From: Thermoplasmata archaeon
GTDB taxonomy: Archaea > Thermoplasmatota > Thermoplasmata > Lutacidiplasmatales > UBA184
Direction of reading: 5' to 3'
Length of the DNA stretch: 7,702 nucleotides
Assembly (NCBI GenBank): GCA_021798415.1
Contig: JAJZGO010000070.1
Span: 1 to 7,702, forward strand
Part shown: positions 1 to 6,348 of the stretch, piece by piece
Layout of the letters: every line of letters starts with the position of its first letter
Numbering within the stretch: the first letter of the stretch is position 1
Program-made: the position numbers and the translations under genes
The notes under the pieces: generated by a model
Seen by the model: the letters and a program-made list of their open reading frames with translations, nothing else
Told to the model about the DNA's origin: nothing
The model's database searches: none

Positions 1-2
1 GG

Positions 3-794
3 TCACCCCGAGCGACGCCGTCCGCCGTTGGGCCCGGTCGAGGACCGGTCGGTCCGTCCGAACGGCGACGGGGCTTCGCCGGGGGGCGGCTTCGGTCCGG
101 CCGACGGCGGAGGGACCTCCTCGAGGAGCGGCCGAAGGCGCCGGTAGACGAGGATCGCTCCCAGGAAGGCGACCGCGGTCCCGGCGAACGCCGCGACCTC
201 GCCGGCGACCGACCCGAGACCGAGCAGGAAGAACCCGACCGCCCCGACGAGGGCGCCCGACAGCGGCCCACCGGACCGACGGGTCGTCGCCGGTCCCGGG
301 CGCAACGAGAGCATCGCCCCGGCGACCTCGAGCGCCACGATCGTCACCGACTCGAAGAGGGCGAGCGCGAGCGCGTCGGCCGAGATCGGGCCGACGCCCA
401 GGTACTGGGCAAGGACCGCGAGGGTGACGATCCCTCCGATCGCGGCCCGGAACCCGACGGCGTAGAAGGGGACGCTTCGGTCGCTCCCCCAGTAGCGGGT
501 CCGCGCGAGGGCCCATTGGGCCGCCTCGGTCCCCGCGATGAGCAGGGCTAGGAAGACGAGCGCACCGACCAGGGCGTCGTTGGCCAGCGAGATCACGAAG
601 AGGAGGTAGGCGATCGCGAGCGGCACGCCGACAAACAGGCCGGCGGTGTAGGCGAACAACTCCTTGCGTTCGTCGAACCTCGTGACGGGCACCTGGGGGG
701 TCGCGAACCGACCGACCTCCCACCAGACGAACCCTCCCGAGAGGAGGATCCCGACCGCCGCGGCGAGCGTCAGGGTCAGCGTGGGGGCGGCCAC
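3..794 (-). CDS. Seven-helix integral membrane protein, function unknown
   Basis: I do not recognise a family. The 263-residue product has about seven hydrophobic segments, near residues 5-25, 48-68, 74-96, 110-132, 140-163, 178-197 and 198-217. A polar, proline- and arginine-rich tail (225-263) follows, probably outside the membrane. The second and third helices are nearly continuous, and acidic residues E90, E148, E156 and E199 lie within or beside helices, which could suit a transporter or sensor but proves nothing. The GTG start at 792-794 was chosen because it falls 2 bases after the trmI stop and directly before the first helix. The longer open frame upstream runs through trmI and would add a meaningless basic extension. 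The tight spacing implies co-transcription and translational coupling with trmI; no separate promoter is visible. The reading frame ends in TGA at 3-5, so the gene is complete. Confidence 0.75.
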   Translation of the reverse strand: MAAPTLTLTLAAAVGILLSGGFVWWEVGRFATPQVPVTRFDERKELFAYTAGLFVGVPLAIAYLLFVISLANDALVGALVFLALLIAGTEAAQWALARTRYWGSDRSVPFYAVGFRAAIGGIVTLAVLAQYLGVGPISADALALALFESVTIVALEVAGAMLSLRPGPATTRRSGGPLSGALVGAVGFFLLGLGSVAGEVAAFAGTAVAFLGAILVYRRLRPLLEEVPPPSAGPKPPPGEAPSPFGRTDRSSTGPNGGRRRSG

Positions 795-796
795 GG

Positions 797-1552
797 TCAG
801 TCGACCTTGCGCCCGGCCGCGAGGAACCCGGTATGGCCGAGCATCTCGAACTCGGGCCGCGTCCCGCCTTCGCCGACGTGAAGACCGCGCTCGAGGACTT
901 CGAGCGCGCGCACGTCGTCGAACCCCAGGCTGCGGAAGGCCCGGACCGTTCGTTCGAGCTGGTTGTACGTGGGGGTGTAGGTCCCCGCATAGCCTCCCGG
1001 ACGCAACGCCGCCCGGGCCGAGGCGAGGACCTCCCACGGTTCGGCCAAGTCGAGCACGACGCTCGAGAGCTCCTGCGCGTCCAGCCCCTCGCGGACCACG
1101 TCGCGCTCCCGGAAGGTCACCCGGTCGGAGAGCCCGGCGCGCTCGACGTTAGCCCGGGCCGCCTCGAGGAAGTCCGGACGCCGGTCGTAGGAGGTCACGT
1201 GCCCCGAGGGGCCCACGGCGTAGGCGAGGGTGATCGTGAGCGCTCCGCTGCCGGCGCCCGCTTCGGCCACGGTCGCGCCGGGCCCCACGCCCGCGATCGC
1301 GAGGAGGTGGACGGCGTCCTTCACCGTGACGATCTGCGCTCCCCGACGAACGGACCGGAGGAGGTCGGCGAGGGAGGGGCGAACCAGCCGGTAGGTCTCC
1401 CCGGACCAGGCGATCGGCCGACCGGGCCGCTCGCCGATCTCGCTCGACAGGTCGACCACGCCTTCGTCTCCCACACGCCGAGCCCCTCGGACGAGCCGGA
1501 CCAGGAGCGGTCGCGCGCCCCGACGAGTGAGGACCGCGACCTCTCCTTCCAC
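797..1552 (-). CDS. trmI: tRNA (adenine-N1)-methyltransferase, TrmI family (m1A57/58)
   Basis: The enzyme transfers a methyl group from S-adenosylmethionine to N1 of adenine 58 in the tRNA T-loop; the Pyrococcus enzyme also modifies A57. It normally works as a tetramer in the cytoplasm. The 251-residue length is normal. A small N-terminal beta domain (1-60) precedes a Rossmann methyltransferase fold. Visible motifs are motif I EAGAGSGALT (97-106), the acidic residue D123 after strand 2, motif IV LDLAEPW (167-173) with catalytic-type D168, YTPTYNQ (192-198), and the C-terminal RPEFEMLGHTGFL (232-244). Motif IV and the GHTGF end resemble Thermus TrmI as much as archaeal ones. The protein has no cysteine, whereas Pyrococcus TrmI is held together by intersubunit disulfides, so this one is probably not from a hyperthermophile. 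The GTG start at 1552 has GGAGGGG 18 bases upstream, rather far, and matches the family N-terminus. First gene of an operon with the membrane protein. Confidence 0.93.
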   Translation of the reverse strand: MEGEVAVLTRRGARPLLVRLVRGARRVGDEGVVDLSSEIGERPGRPIAWSGETYRLVRPSLADLLRSVRRGAQIVTVKDAVHLLAIAGVGPGATVAEAGAGSGALTITLAYAVGPSGHVTSYDRRPDFLEAARANVERAGLSDRVTFRERDVVREGLDAQELSSVVLDLAEPWEVLASARAALRPGGYAGTYTPTYNQLERTVRAFRSLGFDDVRALEVLERGLHVGEGGTRPEFEMLGHTGFLAAGRKVD

Positions 1553-1601
1553 CCAGGCGTCCGTCGTCGGCCCCTCCGCGCGGCGGATACGGCCGCGAGA
1601 C

Positions 1602-1610
1602 GGTAATAAG
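1602..1610 (-). promoter_or_regulatory. TATA-like box for trmI
   Basis: Read on the minus strand this is CTTATTACC, an AT-rich island in very GC-rich DNA. An archaeal TATA box here would start transcription about 25 bases downstream, near 1581. That gives a leader of roughly 28 bases containing GGAGGGG (1571-1577) before the GTG at 1552. The call rests on position and composition only. Confidence 0.5.
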
Positions 1611-1669
1611 TACGATAACCGCCCCGCGCGGACCTCGCGGCCCTCCGAAGGCCGGCCCGGACACGCCGC

Positions 1670-1690
1670 CCCCGGGCCGAAGGCCCGAGG
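1670..1690. repeat. Inverted repeat in the divergent intergenic region
   Basis: CGGGCC (1673-1678), loop GAA, GGCCCG (1682-1687), with two further pairs outside one mismatch. It lies between the divergent trmI and beta-propeller genes. It could be a regulator site or chance in GC-rich DNA. The rest of 1553-1782 shows only the two TATA-like boxes and no credible gene. Confidence 0.3.
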
Positions 1691-1747
1691 ACGATGGCTC
1701 CGCTGCGGACGCCGGCTCGCCTATTGCGGCGAATCGAGGGGAGCGAA

Positions 1748-1755
1748 GGATTAAG
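1748..1755 (+). promoter_or_regulatory. TATA-like box for the beta-propeller gene
   Basis: GGATTAAG is the AT-richest patch upstream of the plus-strand gene. Its centre is about 31 bases before the ATG at 1783, which would give a nearly leaderless transcript, common in archaea. It is only about 16 bases before the alternative GTG at 1768, and this is the main argument for the ATG. Confidence 0.4.
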
Positions 1756-1782
1756 CGGATTCACCCTGTGCTGGGGCTCGTA

Positions 1783-3210
1783 ATGGTGGTCCACTATCGC
1801 TCCGGCCGGTACGCGGTCGCCGCGATCGTGCTCGGATTCGTGGTCGCTTTCCCCGTGTCGCCCCTTCCCGGTGGGCACGGGATCGTCACGACGGGGCCCC
1901 GCTCGCCGGCCGGGGGCGGCGGTGTGGGTGGCGGCCCGGTCGGGTTCTCCGACGTGCAGAGCGTCGGTGCCGTCGCCTACTGGGACACGTTCTGCCCGTC
2001 CACGAGCCCGGGAACCGGTTGTGTCGTGCCGGGGGGTCTCGCGTACGACCCGACCGCGAACCTCGTCGTCCTCGCCGAAGAGCAGGTCCCGGGGTCGCCC
2101 GTGCCCACCGGCCCGGACGCGCTCCAGGAGTTCGACCCGACCACGCTCGGGGAGACACCCGCGGTGGACATCGGCTGCCTTCCCATGGTCCCGTTCTATC
2201 CGGGCACGGGCGGCGACGTCTTCGTGCCATGTCAGAACGGATCGGCCGACTCGATCCTCGTCTTCAACGCGGTGCTCCAGACCGTCGTCTCCCGCGTCCC
2301 CGTGCCGTTCGACATCGCTGCGATGGCGTACGACCCGACGGCGCGGTACGTTGACGTCCTGGGGAAGACCACGACCGGTCCGTCGGGGACGCTCCTCGGG
2401 CTCGTCGACCCTTCCGACTCGGCCCTCGTCCGCGTTACCCCCCTCAGCCCCCAGGTGGCGACCGGGGGCCATCCCTCGGGCGAGTATGCGATGGTCTTCG
2501 ACGCGTCCACCGATCGGCTGATCGTGCCGTCGAGCTCGAACGGGCTCGTCGCGATCGACCCCACGAACGGGGGCGTCGTCGCTGCCATCCCCCTCCCCTC
2601 GTCGCCGGTCGCCCTCGCGGTCGACCCGGCGACGAACGAGCTCTTCGCGTCGTCCGCCGACCCGAGCTCTGTCACGGTGTTCAACGCGTCGACCTACCGC
2701 GTCGAGTCGACGATCCCCTTGCCGGACTGCGTCGCCGCAGATTGCGTGTACCCGAACGATGCCAACCAGCTCCTGATCGATCCGACCCACGGGGACGCCT
2801 ACCTCGTGTCGACCGATGCCCTGTTCGCCCTGAACCTCTCGACGCTCGCGATCGTCGCCGCGGTCGAGGACTACGGTGACGGACCGCAGCTCAGCTCGGC
2901 CTACGTCCCGGCGGCCGACCGCATCTTCGGAACCTACGTCCCCACCGGCAGCCCCGGGCCGGGGTTCATGCTCCAGCTCGATCACGGGAGCTACACCGTG
3001 GTGAGCTCGCTCCTCTGGCTCCCGACCGCGATCGGGACGCTCGTCGTGGGGGCCCTCTGCGGCGCGGCCCTCATCGGGGTGCACCGCCGGGTCGCCCGGC
3101 GGTCGGCCCGACCGCTTCGTGACGGTCGCGGCGACCCGACGCCCGTTCGAACCGGCGTCGAGGGGACCGAAGCCCCCGGGTCGGACCGGGCGAGCGACCC
3201 GGAACGGTGA
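1783..3210 (+). CDS. Secreted, membrane-anchored beta-propeller protein (YncE/NHL-like repeats)
   Basis: The product has 475 residues. The N-terminus looks like a signal or anchor: R6 and R9, then a hydrophobic stretch at 10-23. A glycine/proline-rich linker (29-55) follows. The body carries recurring blade motifs of the type L-A-Y-D-P-T, starting near residues 86, 182, 237, 278, 331 and 373, typical of YVTN/NHL-like beta-propellers. A hydrophobic helix (410-433) followed by RRVARR acts as a stop-transfer signal, leaving a charged 41-residue tail in the cytoplasm. The propeller therefore sits outside the cell. Six cysteines lie in the outer part (71, 80, 132, 150, 316, 321), enough for three disulfides. 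The ligand is unknown; such proteins bind partners or form surface structures, and no catalytic motif is visible. ATG 1783 was chosen over GTG 1768 (five residues longer) from the TATA spacing and a better signal start. Apparently a single-gene transcript. Confidence 0.8.
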   Translation: MVVHYRSGRYAVAAIVLGFVVAFPVSPLPGGHGIVTTGPRSPAGGGGVGGGPVGFSDVQSVGAVAYWDTFCPSTSPGTGCVVPGGLAYDPTANLVVLAEEQVPGSPVPTGPDALQEFDPTTLGETPAVDIGCLPMVPFYPGTGGDVFVPCQNGSADSILVFNAVLQTVVSRVPVPFDIAAMAYDPTARYVDVLGKTTTGPSGTLLGLVDPSDSALVRVTPLSPQVATGGHPSGEYAMVFDASTDRLIVPSSSNGLVAIDPTNGGVVAAIPLPSSPVALAVDPATNELFASSADPSSVTVFNASTYRVESTIPLPDCVAADCVYPNDANQLLIDPTHGDAYLVSTDALFALNLSTLAIVAAVEDYGDGPQLSSAYVPAADRIFGTYVPTGSPGPGFMLQLDHGSYTVVSSLLWLPTAIGTLVVGALCGAALIGVHRRVARRSARPLRDGRGDPTPVRTGVEGTEAPGSDRASDPER

Positions 3211-3213
3211 GCC

Positions 3214-3219
3214 TTATAC
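3214..3219 (+). promoter_or_regulatory. TATA-like box upstream of tRNA-Gly
   Basis: TTATAC lies 4 bases after the stop of the beta-propeller gene. The predicted start of transcription is near 3241, giving a leader of about 100 bases that RNase P would remove from the tRNA. Nothing TATA-like is visible at the usual distance (about 3305-3315) before the tRNA, so this is the best candidate promoter for it. Confidence 0.4.
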
Positions 3220-3223
3220 GATG

Positions 3224-3239
3224 GGCCCCTGTCGGGGCC
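3224..3239. repeat. Perfect 6-bp inverted repeat (terminator or operator candidate)
   Basis: GGCCCC, loop TGTC, GGGGCC. It sits 14 bases after the beta-propeller stop codon and directly between the TTATAC box and its predicted start site. It could form a hairpin at the end of the upstream mRNA, or be a protein-binding operator. No T-run follows, so it is not a standard terminator. Confidence 0.4.
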
Positions 3240-3339
3240 ACCTCGGAGGGGGGACGGTGAGCTCTCGGACGGCCGCAACCGCGGAGGTCGTCCGGAGCTC
3301 GGGCCTCTCACCTTCGCGTCCGGGTCGCGTCAGAAAAAA

Positions 3340-3413
3340 GCGGGCATAGTGTAGTCTGGTTATCACATAGGCTTGCCAAGCCTATAACCCGGGTTCAAAT
3401 CCCGGTGCCCGCA
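3340..3413 (+). tRNA. tRNA-Gly, anticodon GCC
   Basis: The complete 74-base cloverleaf folds with a 7-bp acceptor stem (3340-3346 with 3406-3412). The D-stem (3349-3352 with 3363-3366) has three pairs and a T-T mismatch. A 5-bp anticodon stem encloses the loop TTGCCAA (3373-3379; anticodon GCC at 3375-3377). The variable region is 4 bases, and a 5-bp T-stem encloses TTCAAAT (3394-3400). The discriminator base is A (3413), as in archaeal and eukaryotic tRNA-Gly. CCA is not encoded and there is no intron. It reads glycine GGC and GGT codons. Bases 57, 58 and 59 are all A (3397-3399), so both TrmI target positions are present. A pyrimidine-rich stretch (3414-3427) directly downstream could help transcription end. 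Confidence 0.97.
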
Positions 3414-3474
3414 CTCCTCTTCCTTCCCGGCGACGCCCGCTCTCGCCTCCCACGGTAGCGAGGAGATCTACGAA

Positions 3475-3496
3475 CGGACCCGGTCCGGGGGGTCCG
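3475..3496. repeat. Hairpin between convergent tRNA-Gly and the two-domain gene
   Basis: CGGACCC (3475-3481) pairs with GGGTCCG (3490-3496) around an 8-base loop. It lies about 60 bases past the tRNA and about 55 bases past the stop of the minus-strand gene, so it could act as a bidirectional end-of-transcript structure. No T-run is attached. Confidence 0.35.
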
Positions 3497-3551
3497 AAGT
3501 CGGGGCCCGCGGGGAGTCGATCCCTCCCGCGCTGGAGGAGGTCCCGTCGGA

Positions 3552-4493
3552 TCACTCGGGTGTGGCGGGCTCGCCCGCCGAATGCACCCGGGAGCGGTCG
3601 ACCGCCAGCCATCGATACCCGTCCTCGACCCGCACGTTCGCCACGAGCAGGTCGTGGCTGGCGAGTTCCGTGCGGTAGCGGATCAGCGAATCGAACACGG
3701 TGATCGGGTCGTCGCCCGTCAGCTCCGAGAGCTCGCGCGTCGTCCCCATCCAAGCTCCGTCGCGCACGAGGCCGGTGATCACTCGGACGTACCGCGGTGA
3801 CCCCTCCTCGTCGGCCGACTCGAACGCTCGTCCGCCCGACCGGGAGAACTCCGCCGGAGGGTCGGCGAGCTTGGGTTCGGGAGGTGGCCCCGACGCGAGC
3901 CGCCGGCCCGGCCGGGGAGCGAGCGGTACGGAGGGAGGAACCGGCGACCGAGCGGTCGGCGCTTCGCCGAGGTCGTCGAGGAGCGTCTCGACCTCCCGAC
4001 CGAGCTCGGCCCAGCGGGACGGGGGGGCCGTGTCCCGGGAGGGGACGGACGCGCTCTCGCTCCACGGAGGGGATGCCCGAGAAGGGAGCGGCATGCTCCG
4101 CGCCGGGGCGTCGCCCGCGGGCATGCGCTCGTACATCGGCGACCCGAGCCGGGGAGTCTCGACGTCGGGGTCGAAGACCCGGGCGACGACGATGCGGACG
4201 AACTGCGCGATGTCGTCCTCGGGCACGGGCCGCAGGTTCCGGCGCATCCGGAACCGGTCGATGGCCCCGCGAAGCTCGGGGCTCGGAACGGGGAACGCCC
4301 GGCGGTGGGCGCCGTCCTGGAGGGCCGCCCACGGCCGGGACTTCCCGTCGCAGAACAGCCGAAGGCCGGCGAACCGCACGAGGTCGTGGTAGAGGACGTG
4401 GGCCGGCGGGCCGCCCATCGCATCGATCGGGGGGATCCACTCGCCCTCGGCGTAGCGGCTGACCTCCCGGATCCGGATCTCCTCGACTCCCAC
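3552..4493 (-). CDS. Two-domain protein with probable C-terminal winged helix, function unknown
   Basis: I do not recognise this 313-residue protein as a named family. The N-terminal domain (about 5-112) contains DLVRFAGLRLFCDG (37-50), a short beta-like stretch PWAALQDGAHRRAFPVPSPEL (in 54-74), then basic helices (75-108). This pattern recalls, weakly, the small module in phage and plasmid primase-helicases that reads as L-F-x-D-x-x-G-x-x-Y-A followed by G-H and P-V-x-S. A low-complexity linker rich in P, S and R (about 113-230) follows. The C-terminus (232-301) has the look of a winged helix: a helix, then TTRELSELTGD, a recognition-type helix (261-277), and a beta wing (281-298). A nucleic-acid-binding role is inference. 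The GTG at 4493 is the best in-frame start; an ATG at 4418 (residue 26) is an alternative. It is convergent with the tRNA and divergent from the GGT-like gene. Confidence 0.7.
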   Translation of the reverse strand: MGVEEIRIREVSRYAEGEWIPPIDAMGGPPAHVLYHDLVRFAGLRLFCDGKSRPWAALQDGAHRRAFPVPSPELRGAIDRFRMRRNLRPVPEDDIAQFVRIVVARVFDPDVETPRLGSPMYERMPAGDAPARSMPLPSRASPPWSESASVPSRDTAPPSRWAELGREVETLLDDLGEAPTARSPVPPSVPLAPRPGRRLASGPPPEPKLADPPAEFSRSGGRAFESADEEGSPRYVRVITGLVRDGAWMGTTRELSELTGDDPITVFDSLIRYRTELASHDLLVANVRVEDGYRWLAVDRSRVHSAGEPATPE

Positions 4494-4566
4494 GTTCGTT
4501 GCCCGGTCGATCCCCCGGCCTCGGCGCCCGGTTCTCCTGACCTCGAATCTGCTGCCGGGACCGCAC

Positions 4567-4572
4567 CTATAG
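4567..4572. promoter_or_regulatory. Palindromic TATA-like box between divergent genes
   Basis: CTATAG reads the same on both strands and is the only clear AT-rich hexamer near here. On the minus strand it predicts a start near 4546, about 53 bases before the GTG of the two-domain gene. On the plus strand it predicts a start near 4594, leaving about 155 bases of leader before the GGT-like gene. A weaker patch, TGAAAT (4704-4709), could instead serve the plus-strand gene with a leader of about 20 bases. Confidence 0.4.
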
Positions 4573-4736
4573 TCGTTGTGGGGCAGTGGAAGCGGTTCCC
4601 GAGGAGAACCTCATCCGACCGGGATCTGGAGGGAGGCCCGTGGGGGTCGGCCGGGGCGGGCCGGTCGAGCGGGCCACCGGACGGTCCCGTCGGGAACGCA
4701 AGCTGAAATCTCCCGGCCGTTACGGACCCGGGAGCG

Positions 4737-4742
4737 GGAGGG
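4737..4742 (+). promoter_or_regulatory. Shine-Dalgarno site deciding the GGT-like start
   Basis: GGAGGG ends 8 bases before the GTG at 4751, an ideal spacing. It favours this start over the in-frame GTGs at 4586 and 4640, which would add an arginine- and glycine-rich N-terminus not expected in the family. Confidence 0.6.
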
Positions 4743-4750
4743 ACCGGTCG

Positions 4751-6232
4751 GTGCAGGGGGCGGTCGCATCGGGACATCCGCTCAGCACGGCGGTTGGAGA
4801 GGCGATCCTCGAGCGCGGCGGGAACGCGTACGACGCGGCCGTCGCGACCAGCGCGGCGCTGACGGTCGTCCAGCCGCACGCGAACGGACTCGGCGCCGAC
4901 TTCTTCGCGGTCGTGGACGACCGCGACGTCCGTTCGGTGAACGGGAGCGGATGGGCCGCGGCCGAAGCGACCCCGGACGCCTTCCGGGCGAGGGGCCTCT
5001 CCGCCGTTCCGACCTCGGGCCCGCTCTCCGCGTTCACGGTCCCCGGGCTCGTCGCCTCCTGGACCCTTCTCCTCCCGCGGACGTCCCTGCCGTTCGACGA
5101 CCTTCTCGCCCCGGCGGTCCGCCTCGCACGCGAGGGGTTTCCGGCCACCCCGAGTCTCGTCCGGTCCGCCCGGTCGACCCTCGACCACGCGGACGAGGAC
5201 TTTCGTGCGGTCTACTCGGGCCTCGTCCCCCACGCCCCGCTCCGACAGCCCGATCTCGCGCGCACGCTCGAGGCGGTCGGCCGGGACGAGGGGCATTCGT
5301 TCTACCACGGCGATATCGCCCGGGCGATCGACGAAGAGATGCGGAGGAAGGGGGGCCTTCTGCGCCGACAGGACCTCGACGGCTTCCGGGCCGAATGGAC
5401 CACCCCGCTCAAGGTCCGCTACCGGGGGCATGACGTCTACACCACGCCCCCGAACAGCCAGGGAGCGACCGCGCTCATCTGGCTCAACCTGCTCGCGGCC
5501 CACGACCTCGCGACCGTGGATCCCGCCGAGTACGTCGCGGCGCTGGTGCGCACGATGCCGGTCGCCTACGCGTACCGGGCCCGCCACATCGGCGACCCGA
5601 GGTCGGTCGCGTTCCCGGCCGAGCTCCTTCGCCCGACGTACCCGTACGCCCCGGCGACCCTCGCCGGTGCCCCGTCGTCCGGGGCCGGGGACACGACCGC
5701 CTTCTCCGTGACCGACGGAACGGTCGGCGTGAGCGCGATCCAGAGCAACTTCATGGGTTTCGGCTCGGGACTGACGGTGCGGGGGACCGGGATCAACCTC
5801 AACAACCGGGGGTCGTACTTCACCCTCGACCCGAGCCACCACAACGTCGTCGGCCCGGGCCGGCGCACGTTCCACACCCTGATGGCGGTCGTCGCGAAAG
5901 GTTCCGACGACACCCTCCTGCTCGGCACGATGGGCGGCGACGTGCAGCCCCAGGTGAACGTTCAGGTCCTGACGCGCGTGCTCGACCGGCGCGAGGGGGT
6001 CTCGGAAGCGATCTCCGCGCCCCGGTTCGCGTGGCCGGCGACGATCTACGGGTCGGCCGAACTCTACGCCGAGGTCGAGCTCGGCCTTTCGGGGGCGCGG
6101 GCGGTCCGCGGCGAACGGGATCTCTTCGGCCACGCCCACGCGGTCCGCTTCGGGAACCGCCTCGAAGTCGGCATCGACCCCCGGGGCGATGGCCAGGTCG
6201 GGGCGGGAGGCCGGTCGGTCTCCCGGAGCTAG
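4751..6232 (+). CDS. Gamma-glutamyltransferase-like Ntn hydrolase (archaeal, non-canonical)
   Basis: Family members cut themselves before a threonine that becomes the N-terminal nucleophile and then hydrolyse or transfer gamma-glutamyl or related amides. The 493-residue protein matches along its length: SGHPLSTAVG near the start, GGNAYDAAVA (23-32), QPHANGLGADFF (41-52), TVPG (96-99), TTPPNSQG (231-238), then GDTTAFSV, where T315 (codon 5693-5695) is the predicted nucleophile. Cleavage would give subunits of 314 and 179 residues. LNNRGSYF (350-357), FHT (374-376) and MGGDVQPQVNVQV (394-406) follow. Compared with E. coli GGT, the FRE arginine, the DD acidic pair and the SS pair are replaced by S66, S355-Y356 and H375-T376. 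True glutathione transfer is therefore doubtful and the substrate unknown; simple hydrolysis is more likely. No signal peptide is seen, so it is probably cytoplasmic. It lies 116 bases upstream of a peptidase gene on the same strand. Confidence 0.88.
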   Translation: MQGAVASGHPLSTAVGEAILERGGNAYDAAVATSAALTVVQPHANGLGADFFAVVDDRDVRSVNGSGWAAAEATPDAFRARGLSAVPTSGPLSAFTVPGLVASWTLLLPRTSLPFDDLLAPAVRLAREGFPATPSLVRSARSTLDHADEDFRAVYSGLVPHAPLRQPDLARTLEAVGRDEGHSFYHGDIARAIDEEMRRKGGLLRRQDLDGFRAEWTTPLKVRYRGHDVYTTPPNSQGATALIWLNLLAAHDLATVDPAEYVAALVRTMPVAYAYRARHIGDPRSVAFPAELLRPTYPYAPATLAGAPSSGAGDTTAFSVTDGTVGVSAIQSNFMGFGSGLTVRGTGINLNNRGSYFTLDPSHHNVVGPGRRTFHTLMAVVAKGSDDTLLLGTMGGDVQPQVNVQVLTRVLDRREGVSEAISAPRFAWPATIYGSAELYAEVELGLSGARAVRGERDLFGHAHAVRFGNRLEVGIDPRGDGQVGAGGRSVSRS

Positions 6233-6254
6233 CCCGGCACGACCTTTCCGCCCC

Positions 6255-6310
6255 CTCCCGGGAGCGATCCGGCGCCCTCCGGCCGCTCCCGTCCGATCCC
6301 CGGGCCCGGG
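6255..6310. repeat. Two perfect palindromes between the GGT-like and peptidase genes
   Basis: CTCCCGGGAG (6255-6264) and CCCGGGCCCGGG (6299-6310) are perfect palindromes. The second ends about 8 bases before the AT-rich patch that may be the peptidase promoter, so it could be a binding site. High GC content makes chance occurrence fairly likely. Confidence 0.25.
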
Positions 6311-6317
6311 TCGTGAT

Positions 6318-6326
6318 GTTTTTGAG
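6318..6326 (+). promoter_or_regulatory. Possible promoter of the peptidase gene
   Basis: GTTTTTGAG is an isolated AT-rich patch about 27 bases before the ATG at 6349. If it is a TATA element, transcription would begin almost at that ATG, giving a leaderless message. It is not a good consensus match. Confidence 0.3.
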
Positions 6327-6348
6327 AGAGATGTCTTACCGACGCGCG

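Noticed and set aside
1527..1754. Plus-strand frame of 75 codons in the divergent region.
   Set aside because: It overlaps the trmI start and both putative promoters, has a composition typical of out-of-frame GC-rich DNA, and has no ribosome site.
1321..3084. Very long minus-strand open frame (587 codons) opposite the beta-propeller gene.
   Set aside because: It is rich in R, G, D and E as expected of an antisense frame in GC-rich DNA; the plus-strand frame has signal, repeats and membrane helix. The same reasoning rejects the 786-codon minus frame at 3779-6139.
3257..3349. Small reading frame of 30 codons with GTG start, a GGAGGGGGG run just upstream and an RKKRA end.
   Set aside because: It ends inside the first ten bases of the tRNA, a purine-G run is expected by chance in this composition, and nothing else supports translation.
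3340..3413. The tRNA as an active attachment site with a duplicated 3' end.
   Set aside because: No second copy of the T-arm/acceptor end and no integrase were seen in this window.
3414..3551. Possible small gene between the tRNA and the convergent gene.
   Set aside because: No start with a ribosome site gives a credible frame; only a pyrimidine tract and a hairpin are visible.
4586..4750. Upstream GTG at 4586 as the start of the GGT-like protein.
   Set aside because: It lies about 16 bases from the TATA-like box, adds 55 basic residues that are neither a signal peptide nor a family feature, and lacks the good ribosome site found before 4751.
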